Notes: generated from the sequence alone by a model not told the origin. Positions 40,752 through 53,432 are shown, numbered from the stretch's first letter. The stretch is 64,000 nt of DNA from Cryptomeria japonica (GCF_030272615.1 NC_081405.1:611191065-611255064); one strand, 5' to 3'. Program-made: numbers and translations.

Positions 40752-43700
40752 TTACCGGAGCTTGACCAGTTTCAAAATTTCCATATAAGACTTGTCTAGC
40801 AACTGTAAATATGTATCCCAACTGGTTCTGAAGCTTTCAAATATGGATAGAAGTCCACTTAGTAAGTGTGCAAATGTTTCCTTCTCTTTGACTTCTATTG
40901 ATGTGTACTTAGCAATCATATCCATACATTCCCTCTTATGTACACCAAGTGAATCCAATCTAGGACTCACCAATCCTCTAAGACTTCTTGCTCTCTGAAT
41001 GATCTTGTCTCTTTCCTTTTCAAAAGAAAAAAATTGATTCTCTAAAGACAAAATTTGTCCATCAATAGATGTTGTTAGTGAGGTTAATCCATCAAAATAA
41101 TTTGAAATATTTACAACCTTATCTTGTAATTCCTTTAATCTGCTATCTACATTTGTTGTAAGAGTTTCTATGCTACAATAGACCTTGTAGATATTTGTAC
41201 ACTATTTTAAATAAATCTCAATAAGAATCAATTTTCCTTCAATTTTCTTCTTCTTTGTTTCAATAATTTGATCAAAATTGGCTCTCTTAGCCACAGTAAA
41301 TCTTTCAAGTGCCTGTCGGTTTAAAATTTACTGCAAAGATTGAAAGTTGTTACATATATGCTTAGTTAATGACTTAAGCTTGTCGAAAGGGCTTGCTTCA
41401 TTTTCAATCTTACAATCAGAAATTAGTCTGTTCAAAACTGTGATTGAGTGATCTATTATTCCTTTATCTACGGATCCCTCCTTTATTAGTTTCTGAGTAG
41501 CCATCATCATTAACTCAGTGTGACTCATCTTAGTGATTGATTTATTCTCAACTTGAGAAGTGTCAATTGCCAAAACCTTTGTCAGGGAATCAATATTAAC
41601 TATCGGTATAGCCTCATTTCCCTTTTCCTTATCCTCCTTAGCACCGGTGGCTTCGCCACTTGGTACAGTATCTATTACTGTCAATGGATTATTATCCACA
41701 ATATTGTCAGTACCCTGTACATTGCCTTTTTCAAAAGTTGTCTATGCCAGTATTGACTGTACACTCTCTTTTATTGTCGGTGGTGTCTGTATACTTATAG
41801 TTACTATCAGTTTATTCAAAATTGGAGCTGAACTATCGAAAATACCTTTCCCTTTAGATCTGTCTGGGATGGTGGAAGTTGTTTCTTTTACAAATTCTTC
41901 TTTGGGAGGTGAGAAAATCAGGATTCTTTTGGAAGAATTTGGTCCAACCATCTTTGGTCTCATTTACCCTGCCCGTCATTAGGTTTATTTGTCAGGGTTT
42001 TCTACTAAAAACTATTATGTTTGCAACATCAATGCATCATTTCATTTCCTCATTGTTTATTGAACCACACATACCCAAAAGTTCTACTTCCTTAATTTCT
42101 CTATCCCTCTTGAATGCATCAAGTCTTCTAGCATCTAATTTATTGTACACTGATAGAGGAATTTCCTTCAAAATTTCTACTAAGGCTTTCTTATATATAT
42201 CTATATGTAACAAAATTGCCTCTTCAATCTCATTCTTCTCATTATCCTCTAAATATTCATAATAAATGGATACATTTTTCAATATTCCATGCTTGGTTAT
42301 TTCATCAATCAATTCAACATAGGCCATTGCAGCTTTAACAGATTCAGTATCATCATCATTCTTCTTCTTCTTCTTGTGGGTTATCAGAGTGGATGTGATT
42401 GGTTTCCTTGCCGGAGGTGGGAGTGTAGTAGGTTTTGTTACTTTTCTCACAAGCCTCCTCCTTGGCTCCACCTTCTTCTCCTCTATCGAAGGCTGGTCAA
42501 CTTTCTTTCTTTGTACCCTTCTAGATGCTAGAGGTTCATTATCCTCTGGATCAGAGTCAGAAATGACAAAAGAAATGAAAGTTTCAGGCCTCTTTATCTC
42601 AAGAGCACTAACCATTTTCGGTTCTTTTGTCGGTTTAGATCTAGAACCCTATTGAGTGTCTATCTTATGGATTACATCTTGTATATGCAAACATCTTATC
42701 TATTTTCTTCTCTCTTCTTTTCTTGTCAAAACCAATTTTGACTTAAGAGCCTTTTCTTTAGGAGTACCAAAGTGTTATGTTTTATCATCCAATGGAGCTT
42801 CAAGCAACATTTTTGCATAAAGTTAAAAAATGCTATCATCCACTTCATATCCAAGCTCAATGATCCATATGATCCTAGGTTCTACTGCCTCCATAAGAGT
42901 TTCATCAAATTTCACCATAAAACAAATATCAGTGGAGTACTTCTCCACAATGTGTTTTGATATGCTTTCCCTATGTCTCATGTTTTCCTGAAATGTTTTG
43001 AAATAGCCCCAAAGCTTTTCATAGCCTGCCGGTACCAAGAATGGTGATTGATTCCTTGATTTGCATACCTACAAGTATGTTATGTGCCCAATGCTTCTTC
43101 CCTAGACTGAGTAGCTTATTTATGAAGTAAAGCATTAAACAAACAATGAGATTTATGAACCTAAAAGTTCATTTCTTAACACTCTTAATCTTTCCAAGAT
43201 TTATCATTAACTCACTTCTTAGCCATTCACATAAATCATACTTCTCATTATTTTTTAACATCTGATAAGTAGCATGGATGCCAGAACTAGCAACAGAGTT
43301 CAATTGACTAGATTGAGTTACCTTATAGTCTATTATCATGCTGACAAATTTCACATCTAAGTCCTTGATGGTGCTGACCCTCATAGATCTTCCATCATGG
43401 GTTGCGCCGGTGAGCTTCTCAACCACAGCAGTGGAAAACTTCTTGCCAGGTTATTTTCTGACTTTGGGTAAACTGGTGACTTCTTGAATTTCTTCCTTTG
43501 TGATCATGTAGGGCCTATCCAGCCAGATGAACTCATTGTGAACCCTACTCAGAACATATCTGATCACCTCATCTTTGAATTTCGGTATGTATACAATACT
43601 AGTTCACCCTAGATCCTCAATGATCTTATATTCTAGCTTGATTATGCTGGAGTCTCCTAGTATCACAGATTGATACATGCTCTTAATCTCTTCTATACCT

Positions 43701-43900
43701 AGATGCTCCAAGGTGTAGTGAATATATGCCCTTACATCTTCAACATACATCACACCGTCAGGAACCCTAGAGAATGCGTCTGCACAGTCTTCTTTCTTAG
43801 CTATCTGGGGATCTTCCTTGAAAATGGGTCTTAGCCTATCCTTAACTTCAAAAATGGTGGGATTTGCAATGAAATTAGGAGAAGATGATTTGGACGCCAT
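40752..43900 (-). pseudogene. Element D ORF2: long protein of unknown function
   Basis: Homolog of element C ORF2. It starts MASKSSSPNFIANP at 43900 and is collinear to 40752. Shared stretches include AYIH, GIEEIKSMYQSVI, VLSRVHNEFIWLD followed by ITKEEIQEVTSLP, KLTGATHDGRSMRV, CEWLRSELMINLGKIK, then a Lys-rich linker, DEITKHGILKNVS.YY and IYKKALVEI. The C-terminal third is coiled coil and ends in a helical RTSWDTYLQLLDK segment. At least six stops or frameshifts separate the visible pieces. That both copies keep the same regions suggests ORF2 was under selection when the family was active. Confidence 0.7.
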
Positions 43901-44267
43901 TTTGAAGAAATACCTAACAAATGATCACAGGTGTGAATATTTGATTGCTTCACCGATGATTGCTCAAAATCCTTTCAAATACCTTTTCTCGCTCTTAATC
44001 ACCTGAAATTCACCTTTTCTTCACTCTGGATTGCTTGAATGTTGGATGAGTAAAAATGAATTCACTTTCTCCTTTTATCAGCAAGCAAACCCTAATCCTT
44101 CACTGTCATAAATTCTTTGTGATGTACCCTACTGGATGGTGGTTTTACAATCTTATGTCGGGTAAACCTTCATCAATGATTAAGACAACAATTGAGATCT
44201 CTTCCAAATCTCCTTTGGGTAATATGAAAAATTTGCAATAGATTTTCCAACCCCTAAGGCGTATGGC

Positions 44268-45283
44268 TTAGTTACTAGTGGAATTTCCCGTGAGTGCAGG
44301 AATTCTTTGTTCTACCGGTGGAGTTATCGGTGCAGATTCATCTCCACTTGGTTCTTCAGACTTTCTAACCCATCTCCTAGTGTGATCTTGGTGTATTTCA
44401 TCTACCCTCTGCTTTCCTTTCTCATTTCTAACTGGTTGAGTCTTTCTTCTACAGTACTTAGCAATATGACCTATTTTGTTGCATGCATAACATGTAACAC
44501 TGTTCTTTTTAATTGATTTAACATATCCAGTGTCATTCCTTGACCTACATTGATTACCCAAATGACCAAACTTTCCACATGCATGACATTTGACATTCAT
44601 TCTGTAATATTTTGATCTATGACCATATTTCTTGCAATTTATGCATTGACTGGGAACAAAATTGTAGTTTTGATTTTCTATATTTCTACATTGTTTAGCC
44701 ATATGCCCAAATTTATTACAAATAAAGCATCTACCATTGAATTTATAAGCATAATATTCCCATGACATATGAATCTTTGCATCCAACTTTGTAGCACTAA
44801 TCCTAAATTTTTCTTTATACTCACTTGCAGTAGTCAGATCATCTCTCAGAGTAGTTATTTATTTTTTAAGCTCTTGTTCATTGTTCCGGGAGTGTGCCAA
44901 ATCAGTTCTCAATAGATTATTCTCATGAGTCAATCTACCACATACATCAAATTTGTTCTTTAGAGATATAAAAAGATTATCTTCCTTCTTCTTTCCGTCC
45001 TCAATATCTTTTGATAACCTCATAGTGAGGTCTTGCATTTCATTTTTCATGAGCATGTTTGCTTGACTTAGTTTCTAACATTATTCCTTAAGTGCATTTT
45101 TCTCCTCATCATCAAGGTTTTGCAAAATTTCCTTTCTCTTGGCTTGAGTTGATGATAACCTTTCTTGCAAGACAAGAATGAATTCATTAGCAGAATTCAA
45201 TCCATCTTGCAATTTTAAAAATTCTTCATCCTTTCAGCATCATAATCCTCAAGAGCCATATCAAGTTGCTTCTCCATAGCCAT
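44268..45283 (-). pseudogene. Element D ORF1: gag-like coiled coil with four zinc knuckles
   Basis: Starts MAMEKQLDMALEDYDAE at 45283. After a coiled-coil half broken by stops and a frameshift near 45.22 kb come the knuckles CFICNKFGHMAKQC, CINCKKYGHRSKYY (last Cys replaced by Tyr), CHACGKFGHLGNQC and CYACNKIGHIAKYC. A Lys/Arg-rich tail (RRKTQPVRNEKGKQRVDEI) leads to the stop at 44268-44270 after STSN, equivalent to SSSN in element C. Likely RNA-binding structural protein. Confidence 0.82.
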
Positions 45284-45357
45284 GTTCAATGATTCTAGTT
45301 TCAGGATCTTCCTCAAGTTGTTAAGCTTCTTTTGAGGAACTAGGCTCTAATACCAAT

Positions 45358-46279
45358 TGTTGGATCCAAGAACACTGAGAGGGGGGGGTAAATCAGTGTT
45401 CTACCGGTAAGATGTGATTTTACCCTTTTATAATATACACATATAAACTGGTAAATGAAGAAACATATAACTTAAAGGAAATAAACCATCCACATAAATG
45501 AACACCATAATACATAGAATTTATACATGGAAAACCTCAAAGAGGAAAAACCATGGTGGGATTTGTGACCCACAATATCATTTCACTGGCCATATGAAAG
45601 GATATTACATAAATTGGGGGCTTGCACATGCATGAAGGCACACTTCCTAGAGCACACTGCTCATCACAAAAAGAGTTCCACTGACTACAAGCTTCTTTTG
45701 AAACAAAATAGTAATAATAAACTCACAAAATGCATCTACTATGCCAAAAAGAGTTTTGGTTATAGTTCTTCTCTGTACAAGTTCATAAACCTTGAATAGT
45801 TCTACCGGTATCTCTTCTCCTCCAAGAATGATTTCCAAACTATCTATGGGTCATTGCATGATATAACATTCGCATACAAATGATCTACATACATATACTT
45901 TGTATCATACAGTTCTGCTATTATTCTTCTATGTCACACTATTCAAAATGACCTAGTAGACTGACCTATATACCCTTACAAACAATAAGCATTATGTTGG
46001 CTTACAATGTATTATAAAAGATATACAATGTCGGCTTTATAAAATAATTACAAAATGATTTTACAAATAAAACTTCCTTTGGGTCCAAGCCTGATGTTAG
46101 CTTCACTGAAGTGTTGGATTTCGGTGTTGGTGTCGATGTCAGTAGTGGTGTAACCTTGGATACTCCAATGCCAATGTATGTTGGTGTATGCTTCCATATG
46201 AATCTTTTTGCTAAGTTATCATTTTCCCATGTTGCCATCAATGACAACATATCAATCCAATGAGTGTCAATTGCCAACA
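45358..46279 (-). repeat. 5' LTR of element D
   Basis: 922 bp, plus-strand edges TGTTGGATCCAAG and ATTGCCAACA. In element sense it starts TGTTGGCAATTGACA and ends GTTCTTGGATCCAACA, with the poly-C tract CCCCCCCCTCTCAGTG near the end and GTCATTGATGGCAAC near the start. Confidence 0.92.
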
Positions 46280-46650
46280 TCCATAACTTACGAATAGTGG
46301 GATTCAGAGAGGGGGAATTCCACTAAACAAAGAGGTCCTTGATAGAGCCAAGAAACACCCAAGATAAGCTCCATAAAGAAAGTACTATTCCCCAAATAGA
46401 AGTCACGTATAGACAGTGGAGGAAAACATGATTAACTATTTCCACCTCTTCCTTACACGAGTAGCATTGATTGGCCCAAACGATTTTTGTTGCTATGATA
46501 TAAAGAATTGCAATTGTAGAATATAATTTGATAAGATTTCTAAAATATTGAATTAATCCTACAAAACTCCTTTCCTCAATCATAATGAAATTCAATTGTA
46601 ATGATCACATTTGATCCATGGTAATGACCACTGGATATTTTTTATTCCTT
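46280..46650 (-). pseudogene. LINE zf-RVT region, upstream half of split LINE
   Basis: Reads ATKIVWANQCYSCKEEVE then IVNHVFLHCLYVTSIWG, the zinc-binding module that follows LINE reverse transcriptase (C..C...H..C with trailing W). Continues to PTIRKLWM at 46280, and the next residues are found at 39549. The RT domain upstream is missing, so the LINE was 5'-truncated or decayed before element D inserted. Confidence 0.75.
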
Positions 46651-46992
46651 TTCTTTATATCAATCAATGTGAGTGGTGCAGGAGAAAACTCATGCTCACA
46701 ATGGTCAAAGTTGTGTTTTTGTCTTGTTTTATGTTTTTCCATCTAAATAAAATCATTTGGGACCATTAATGATCATTTGGAGTCATTTGTGAAAGTTTGG
46801 GGTCATGTGGATAAAAGATGTAAAAGTTGCTCAGTTGTTGTCAAAGTTGCTTAGTTATTGTCAAAGTTATCAAAGTTGTTAATGTTTGGTGTTGGATGAT
46901 GGAAACCACTTGTGTGGTGATAAATAGGCATCTTCAACATGACCCAAGGGTTGAAAAAATTTGTACTGAAATTTTGAATAAAGTAGGATAGG
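46651..46992. other. Spacer, no gene seen
   Basis: Holds short near-repeats (TCAAAGTTGCT, GGGACCATT/GGAGTCATT) but no coding signal. Confidence 0.4.
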
Positions 46993-47634
46993 TGAAAATT
47001 GTCAAATGCATGCAATGCAAGGTTGCAAGATAGGCTAAATTTGATTTCGTTCATCGTGGTCATGAACCAGTAGCACGAGAACATATGGGTGGGAAGGTTT
47101 ATGGTAGGAATTCTCCTATTGTGTCTCCCAACTTGCTAGAATGTCGAAATCCATACCCTACCACAACGATCTCTCAAGTGCCCTAAGTCCAAAAAATTGT
47201 CTGACTTTGACAAACAGTTTCTAGCAATCCAAGATGCATACAATTGACCTGTTTGAACCTATAGGATCATGTGAGGCCCAACTACAATGACCTATCTTAT
47301 TTTTGTAAGATGGGGCCATTTTCACATGATAATTTTTTTTCAACTAGTGCAAAAATTGTTAGATGCATGCAATGCAAGGTTACAAGATAGGCTAAATTTG
47401 ATTTTGTTCATCATGGGCACAAACCAGTAGCACAAGCACATCCAAGTGGGAAGTTTATAGTAGGAATACTCCTATTGTGCCTCCCAGCTCACTGGAATGT
47501 CCAAAGCCATACCCTACCAACGTGATCTCTCAAGTGGCCTAAGTCCAAAAAATTGTCAAACTTTGACAGACTATTTCTTGCAATCCATGACGCATATGAT
47601 TGATTTGTTTGAACCTATAGGGTCATGCAAGGCT
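46993..47634. repeat. Two direct copies of a ~285 bp unit, 357 bp apart
   Basis: Copy 1 (46993-47277) and copy 2 (47351-47634) share ATGCATGCAATGCAAGG, AGATAGGCTAAATTTGATTT, GATCTCTCAAGTG and TTTGAACCTATAG. Copy-to-copy identity looks near 85% by eye. The unit is non-coding; it may belong to a retroelement LTR or UTR. Confidence 0.8.
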
Positions 47635-47639
47635 TGTCT

Positions 47640-48170
47640 AGAATGAATCATAATGGCCAAAAAGAAGCATATGGCCACCTAAGTGCTCCTGCACCACAGA
47701 CTCATGTATGATAGGCATACTCATGTATAGTAGGCATACGCATGTACTCATAAATAGTCATAAATTAGGTCATCTACACATAAATAGTCATACAAAATTT
47801 CAAGTATAATAAAAAATACAAAATGCATCACAAAATTACATTTATGCACAAATTTACATATACAAAAATTTGCATATACAAAAATTTACATATATTCATA
47901 AATTTGCCTCTAAATATGGACAAATCAGCTCTTGTCTATTTAAATATATAGAGAAATTATCTACAAATAAGCTCATTGGTATTTATATATAATTTAACAT
48001 TTAAATATGCAAAATCCAACTTATGGTCATCTAAATATACAAAATTTGGCATTTAAATATGTCCAAATGAGCTCATGGCCATTTAAATATACAAAATTTT
48101 CCCTCTAAATATGCACAAATTACCTCATGGGCATTTTATATACAAAAAATGAATATTAAACAATTTGTCC
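47640..48170. repeat. AT-rich block with ~50-60 bp imperfect units
   Basis: Units around CATTTAAATATACAAAATTT and CCAAATGAGCTCATGGCCAT recur from about 47.8 to 48.15 kb. No gene. Confidence 0.6.
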
Positions 48171-48262
48171 ATGATATATACAAAATTATCAAAAGTATTC
48201 TACCCAGAACCATAGAATCATTGTAATGCTCCAACAATTGAACACTTGTAGATGACCCAAAA

Positions 48263-50165
48263 TCAATTAAGTGAGCCTTCTGGATCGGCTCTAACCCATA
48301 TTGTGTCAAGTATTTCCTCATGGTCAGATTCACAAACTTTCCATAAATTATTTTTGTTAGGTCTACCACGATACTTAATCAATTGAACATTTGTTGCAAC
48401 AACAAGGTTGGAGAAATGAAGAATGTGTTTGTGTGTTTCAAAGTCCTAAAAAAAACTAAAAATCAAAATTCTTTATAGGGTATCTCCTAAGCCATGTGCT
48501 ATTCATGACAACATACCCTATTGGGTACTCAATACCCTCTCTATCAATGATTGTGGTTGTCAATTTTCTTTTAGGCTTAATACAACGACACAAAAAGTAA
48601 TCAATTCCTTCTTCATTGTTCTCTTCTGCAACAACTGCATACACATGACCTATATTTTATAGAATGATATTTAATAGAAAAAATAATGTGTGATGTAACA
48701 AAATGAGCCAAAAGAATTCCTACAAAAAAATTAACCAAAAAACTCACCTGATTCCACTAGGTCGGATACATGCTCTAAATCCATTGATGCTTCCATCTGG
48801 TTCAATTACAGTGCTTTGGCAACTTGATATGTATCAATGGGAATGAAGGGTCTACAAGACCATTTGTCAACCCACTCTTGTGATTCACATTCTTCCCACA
48901 AAAAGTACATATATGAAGAGCAAAAACACACAATCTCTCTAGTATAAATTACTAGTGAACTTGCATTTAAACTTCTAAATAAGTGCATGTCACTCGATCT
49001 TGCAACTATACAACAATCCTAATATTTTTCAATGTTAGATTCACTCATGAATCAAAAATATCTATGAACCATTGACATACCTGCATTACCTGGTCTCATT
49101 GTAGAGTTACACCATCACACAATTGTTGTTGCATCTATCAACTTAGCACCACCTTCATACTTCAATTCTTCTCTAGCTAGGTCTCTTTTTACGCATGCTC
49201 CTGCACCATCATGCTCTCCCTTTCTATATCTAGCCTTAGTGAAATTCCAAAAATATTGTACATTGCTTGTCACATTCATCCTAGTCAACCAATAGAACAT
49301 CCTTTCATTCTCGAATTGTGAGGTACAATTATCTGACCATATTATGTGTTGGTTGTATCGTATATTTCTTTCCCTTAAATTATCATAGAAAACTTTAAAG
49401 CATCATTGTACAAACTTTAATGAATGAATACAATCATCACTTATGTATAATTCATACTCTCCTACAACTTTTCTATCCTCATTTGTGCTTTCATCTGCAT
49501 GCATGAATGTTATGTGTACAAAAATAGAAACTTTTATAGAATGGTAATACATAGATTGCACTTCATTTTGAGGTTGTAGTGTATAATTTTCAGAAAAATC
49601 AATGATAGAGACAATGGCACCAAGAGGAAATGTGTCCTTACATAACTTGAATTTATCATCTAGCCACCGAGCTCTATGTGTATGCATTGTGTACTCATAA
49701 ACTAGTTTCTCTTGAAACATTTTCATAAATTCAGCTACACATATCATTTTTCACTAACTCACATCTCTTCAATTATTTTCCATCTTTAACCCCATATGTG
49801 CCTATCTTTTATTTTCCAAAAGAAACAAGTTTCTTACCAATTTCATGTGTGCTCTCCAAATGTTGCAAACCACCACATGTAGCACAAGAACCTTTCAAAC
49901 ACATCATCTTATAATAAATGCAACCATCATCTCTTTTACATAGCACAGTTGAAATAAATTCTCTTGGTGACTTAGGAGGTGCTTCTATATTGCACTCTTG
50001 TAAAACATAATTAGTGTGAAAAGTACAACATATATGATGATAAATATAATAGTGGATGGAAAATTCAATATGAATCCTACAACAACACGTTGTGTGTACA
50101 TGATTAATATTAACATAAAAAGGTTTTTCCATTTCAAAAAATCTTTGACTGATTCTTAATTGAGG
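48263..50165 (-). pseudogene. Second, diverged copy of orfB (5'-truncated)
   Basis: Collinear with orfB at 32.3-35.6 kb. Homology starts near 50165 (FFEMEKPFYVNINHVHTTCC), then FISTVLCKRDDGC and KGSCATCGG, CKDTFPLGAIVSIIDFSEN, ITFMHADES, IIWSDNCTSQFENE, RKGEHDGAGACVKRDLAREE, YTREIVCFCSSYMYF, HVYAVVAEENNEEGIDYFLC, and KYRGRPNKNN, ESDHEEILD, stop near 48263. Introns recur at the same places: a donor GTATGT near 49083, a donor GTGAGT near 48748 in front of HVYAVV. The three acidic motifs are kept. Several stops and a frameshift near 49.75 kb make it a pseudogene. The N-terminal third is missing; the break is at a GA-rich tract. Confidence 0.7.
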
Positions 50166-50413
50166 AAACTTTTGAAGGAGGGATGGAGAGAGAGTGGGTG
50201 GGGAAGGGAGGGAGGGAGAGGAGGTGATAGGATGGGAAAGGAAGAGTGGGGGGAGTGATGGAGATAGAGGGAGATGGAGGGAGAGTGGGGTGAGAGAGGG
50301 GGACAGAGAGAGAGGATGGGAAAATAAAGGAGATAGAGGAGGGAAAGAGAAAGAGTGGGGAGGGAGGGGGGGAGAGAGAGAGGGAGATGATGGGAAATGG
50401 AGAGAGAGAGAGA

Positions 50414-50458
<45 letters not shown>

Positions 50459-50462
50459 GGGG
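50166..50462. repeat. GA-rich tract
   Basis: About 300 bp of almost pure purine on the plus strand (GGGAGGGAG motifs and (GA)n at 50398-50455). It abuts the truncated 5' side of the orfB copy. Ser/Leu/Pro or Arg/Glu frames across it are artefacts. Confidence 0.95.
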
Positions 50463-51627
50463 AGGTGTTAGCACCTAAAATGAAAAATGAAATGATCTTC
50501 CTATGTAAGTCTGTCACACATGCTTAGACTCCCCATTATTATGATTTTTTGTCCCCACAAACCTTAGTAGTACTGCCCAAATACATATAAATTTGTCAAA
50601 ATACAAGCAACCTACGTAATGAATAAATCCTAGCATTCAATTATAGCAAAACACCTCAAAAAAATTATATCAACAAGACCTCACTGAGTCATATCGATCA
50701 AACTACTACTCTTCAAACTAGCATCACATGCACCTTTCAGGAATACATCATCATGTTACACTAATAGGAGATCTTATGAAAAAATAACTTGCACTATCCT
50801 TGGAGAGAGACATACTGATAAATAGATAGATAAACTATATTGACGTGATAACCCTCATCGAAGTGAGCATGCAATGGTCAGGATGATTTCATATGTCATG
50901 TCGATACATATCCACAGGTGGAAGACAACTAGGAAGAGTCTAGCCAATGAGTTTGACATTGGTAGAAGTTATGAAGCTAGGGTAAGATCTTAGAAGTCAG
51001 CCCAATAGTGAAAGTCATCCTGATGGAACTACATGAAGGAGTATCAAGTTGATTCACCTTGATGCAAATAATGAGATGAGCCAAGTAAATCGGGGAGACC
51101 AATATTATCGAGATGAAACCATGAAAGATAGATCAACTATGTAAGTCACCTAGACAAAGAAAGATGTCAAATGCATCAGCAAGAGATTCGTTCATCACCC
51201 AGAACAGGTAAAACAAAAGATTGTCTTCATTGGCTAGACTTGCCAAAATCGAGAAGAAACATTTAAAGTCAACCCAACTCCAAGAGTCATACTGATAAGG
51301 AAAAATAATGAAAAGACTCTATGTCCAAGATGATGTTCATATCAGCAAGATAATAGCCTTTGGCCAGAGCTTTCTTTTGTGACTCCAACAACTATTGTCC
51401 CACTAATGATGTTTGATCATTATAACTCTCAGCGATAACCATAAGGGAAGGAAATCCAATAGATAGAAGGGATTAGAGAAAGTTTCCCTAATGAGAAAAA
51501 CATACCAAATTCAAAGGTTGCCAAGTCAATCAGCAAGAATGATAATCGTCAGCCTGAATAATTCCCATAACCTGTATGCACTTCTTATATTAAAAACCCA
51601 TATGTGTTACTTATAGTAAATAAATGG
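50463..51627. other. Stretch without recognisable gene
   Basis: Begins TGTTAGCACCTAAAATG right after the GA tract, an LTR-like start, but I found no matching partner or end. No ORF over 60 codons with credible composition. Confidence 0.35.
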
Positions 51628-51636
51628 TGAAGGAAA

Positions 51637-51701
<65 letters not shown>

Positions 51702-51772
51702 TTAAGGGATGGAGGGAGAGATAGAGAGAGGATGGGAAAGGAAGGGAGAGAGAGAGAGGGTGAGGGAGAGGT

Positions 51773-51810
<38 letters not shown>

Positions 51811-51868
51811 AGAGAGAGAGAGAGCGAGAGAGATATGGGAAGGGGAGGGAGGGAGGGAGAGGGGGGGA
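51628..51868. repeat. (GA)n-rich tract
   Basis: (GA) runs at about 51639-51700 and 51778-51832 with GGGAGG interruptions; leads straight into the GACCCC array. Confidence 0.95.
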
Positions 51869-52117
51869 GACCGTAGGACACCATATGACCCCTAAGGACA
51901 CCATATGACACCTCAGAATATCATATGCTCCTAGTTGGGGTCATATGGTGTGTTAAGGGATCTTATGGTGTTGTTAGGGGTCATGTGGGCTCCTAAGGGG
52001 TTGTATGGTGTTCTAAGGGCCCAAAAGATATGAGCTTAATTTTGTTAGAAGTATTGGTACTTATTTTTTATATTGTAATAATGGTTAATCTTGCCCCCTT
52101 AGAACACCATATGACCC

Positions 52118-52570
52118 TATTGGTGTAAATAAATATTCATTATGGATATTATTACACTTTACTTAAGTTAACTTAGGACAATGCATCTCTTCGTAGTTTG
52201 GATTTGAGACACTTAGGGAAGTGTACACATAGGGATAGAGCTTGTAGGATAAATTCCACCTTTTTTGGTCTTATTTTGTTGTTACACTCCACATTCGGTG
52301 GGTCATCCACCTCTTGTGGAATATTATATTATTTCTCCTACCTACCCCTAGTATTTCTTACCTACCCTTGTTTCTCATTGAGCAACATGTCATGATTGTG
52401 TGCTCATACATCCATATGGCCTTGCCTATATAAGCAAGCCTATATTAATTATATTGGTGTGAATCTAGTTGATCATTTTCATATTGATGAGAATACAGTT
52501 TGTTCTTGTCATTCTTTTGTCTCTATTTTAATACTTTTCATTGTGCCCTTGATCTTGGAAAAATCTCACA
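52118..52570 (+). mobile_element. Solo LTR, 453 bp, Gypsy-like
   Basis: Flanked by a perfect 5 bp duplication GACCC (52113-52117, 52571-52575). Starts TATTGGTGTAAATAAATATT (TG changed to TA) and ends AAAATCTCACA. Holds a TATATAAG box at 52427-52434 preceded by GCC and followed by CAAGCC. No internal region. The lineage is a guess from overall look. Confidence 0.8.
52427..52434 (+). promoter_or_regulatory. TATA box in the solo LTR
   Basis: TATATAAG, about 310 bp into the 453 bp LTR, the expected U3/R position. Confidence 0.45.
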
Positions 52571-53432
52571 GACCCCTTAGGACACCATATGGCCCCTTAT
52601 GACACCATGCAAACCCTTATGATGTCATATGGTCCTACTTGGGGTCCTATGGTGTGTTAAGGGGTCATATGGTGTCGTTAGGGGTCATGTGGGGTCCTAA
52701 GGGGTCATATGGTGTGCTAAGGGCCTGGGTGATTTGAACTTATTTTTGTAAGTAGTATTGGCACTTTTTTTTATATTGTAATAATGGTTCATCATGCCCC
52801 CTTAGGACACCATATGACCTCTTAGGACACCATATGACCTCTTAGGACACCATATGACTCCTTAGAACACCATAGGATGCCTTAGGACATCATATGGTCC
52901 TAAGGGGTCATGTGGTGTTCTAAGGGGTCTTTTGGTATCATTAGGGGTCATGTGTGGTCTTAGTGGTGCCACAAATGTGTTACAACACCATATAACCCAT
53001 TAGGACACCGTATGACCCCTTAGGACATCATATGCTCCTAAAGGGTCACATGGTGTCCTAAGGGGTCAAATGATGTCATTAGGGGTCACGTGAGGTCCAA
53101 ATTGATCCACGCATGTGTTACAACACCATATGACCCCTTAATAGACCACATGCCCCCTTGGGATATCATACATGGTCCTAAGGGGTCATATGGTGTTATT
53201 GGGTGTCTTGTGGGGTCATAATGGGGTCACACATGTGTTAGAACATCATATGACCCCTTACAAATTCATACAACCCCTTAAGATATCATATGGTCCTAAG
53301 GGGTCATGTGGTGTGCTAAGGAGTCATGGGGTCTTTGGGGTCCTAATGGGTCCACACATGTGTTAGAACACCATATGACCACTTAGGAAACCATACGACC
53401 CCTTAGGACAACATATGGTGCTAAGGGGTCAT

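Larger units (their letters stand above)
39550..46279 (-). mobile_element. Non-autonomous LTR element D (same family as C)
   Basis: 6730 bp on the minus strand with LTRs 45358-46279 (5') and 39550-40537 (3'). Flanks ACCAT (39545-39549) and TCCAT (46280-46284) form a 5 bp duplication with one mismatch. PBS in element sense is TGGTATTAGAGCC beside 45357; the polypurine-like GCGAAAGGCAGAGAT precedes the 3' LTR. It carries ORF1 (44268-45283) and ORF2 (40752-43900), homologous and collinear with element C, and no pol domains. The LTR sequence itself is diverged from that of C. It splits a LINE. Confidence 0.9.

Noticed and set aside
41553-42655. Plus-strand hydrophobic frames in 41.5-42.6 kb
   Set aside because: Antisense of element D ORF2, whose minus frame matches element C ORF2.
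50463-51627. An LTR beginning TGTTAGCACC
   Set aside because: Start looks right, but there is no matching CA end, PBS, partner LTR or target duplication.
49809-51911. Ser/Leu/Pro-rich and Arg/Glu-rich frames across the GA tracts
   Set aside because: Produced by (GA)n/(CT)n in every frame; only the part below about 50165 on the minus strand has homology support.
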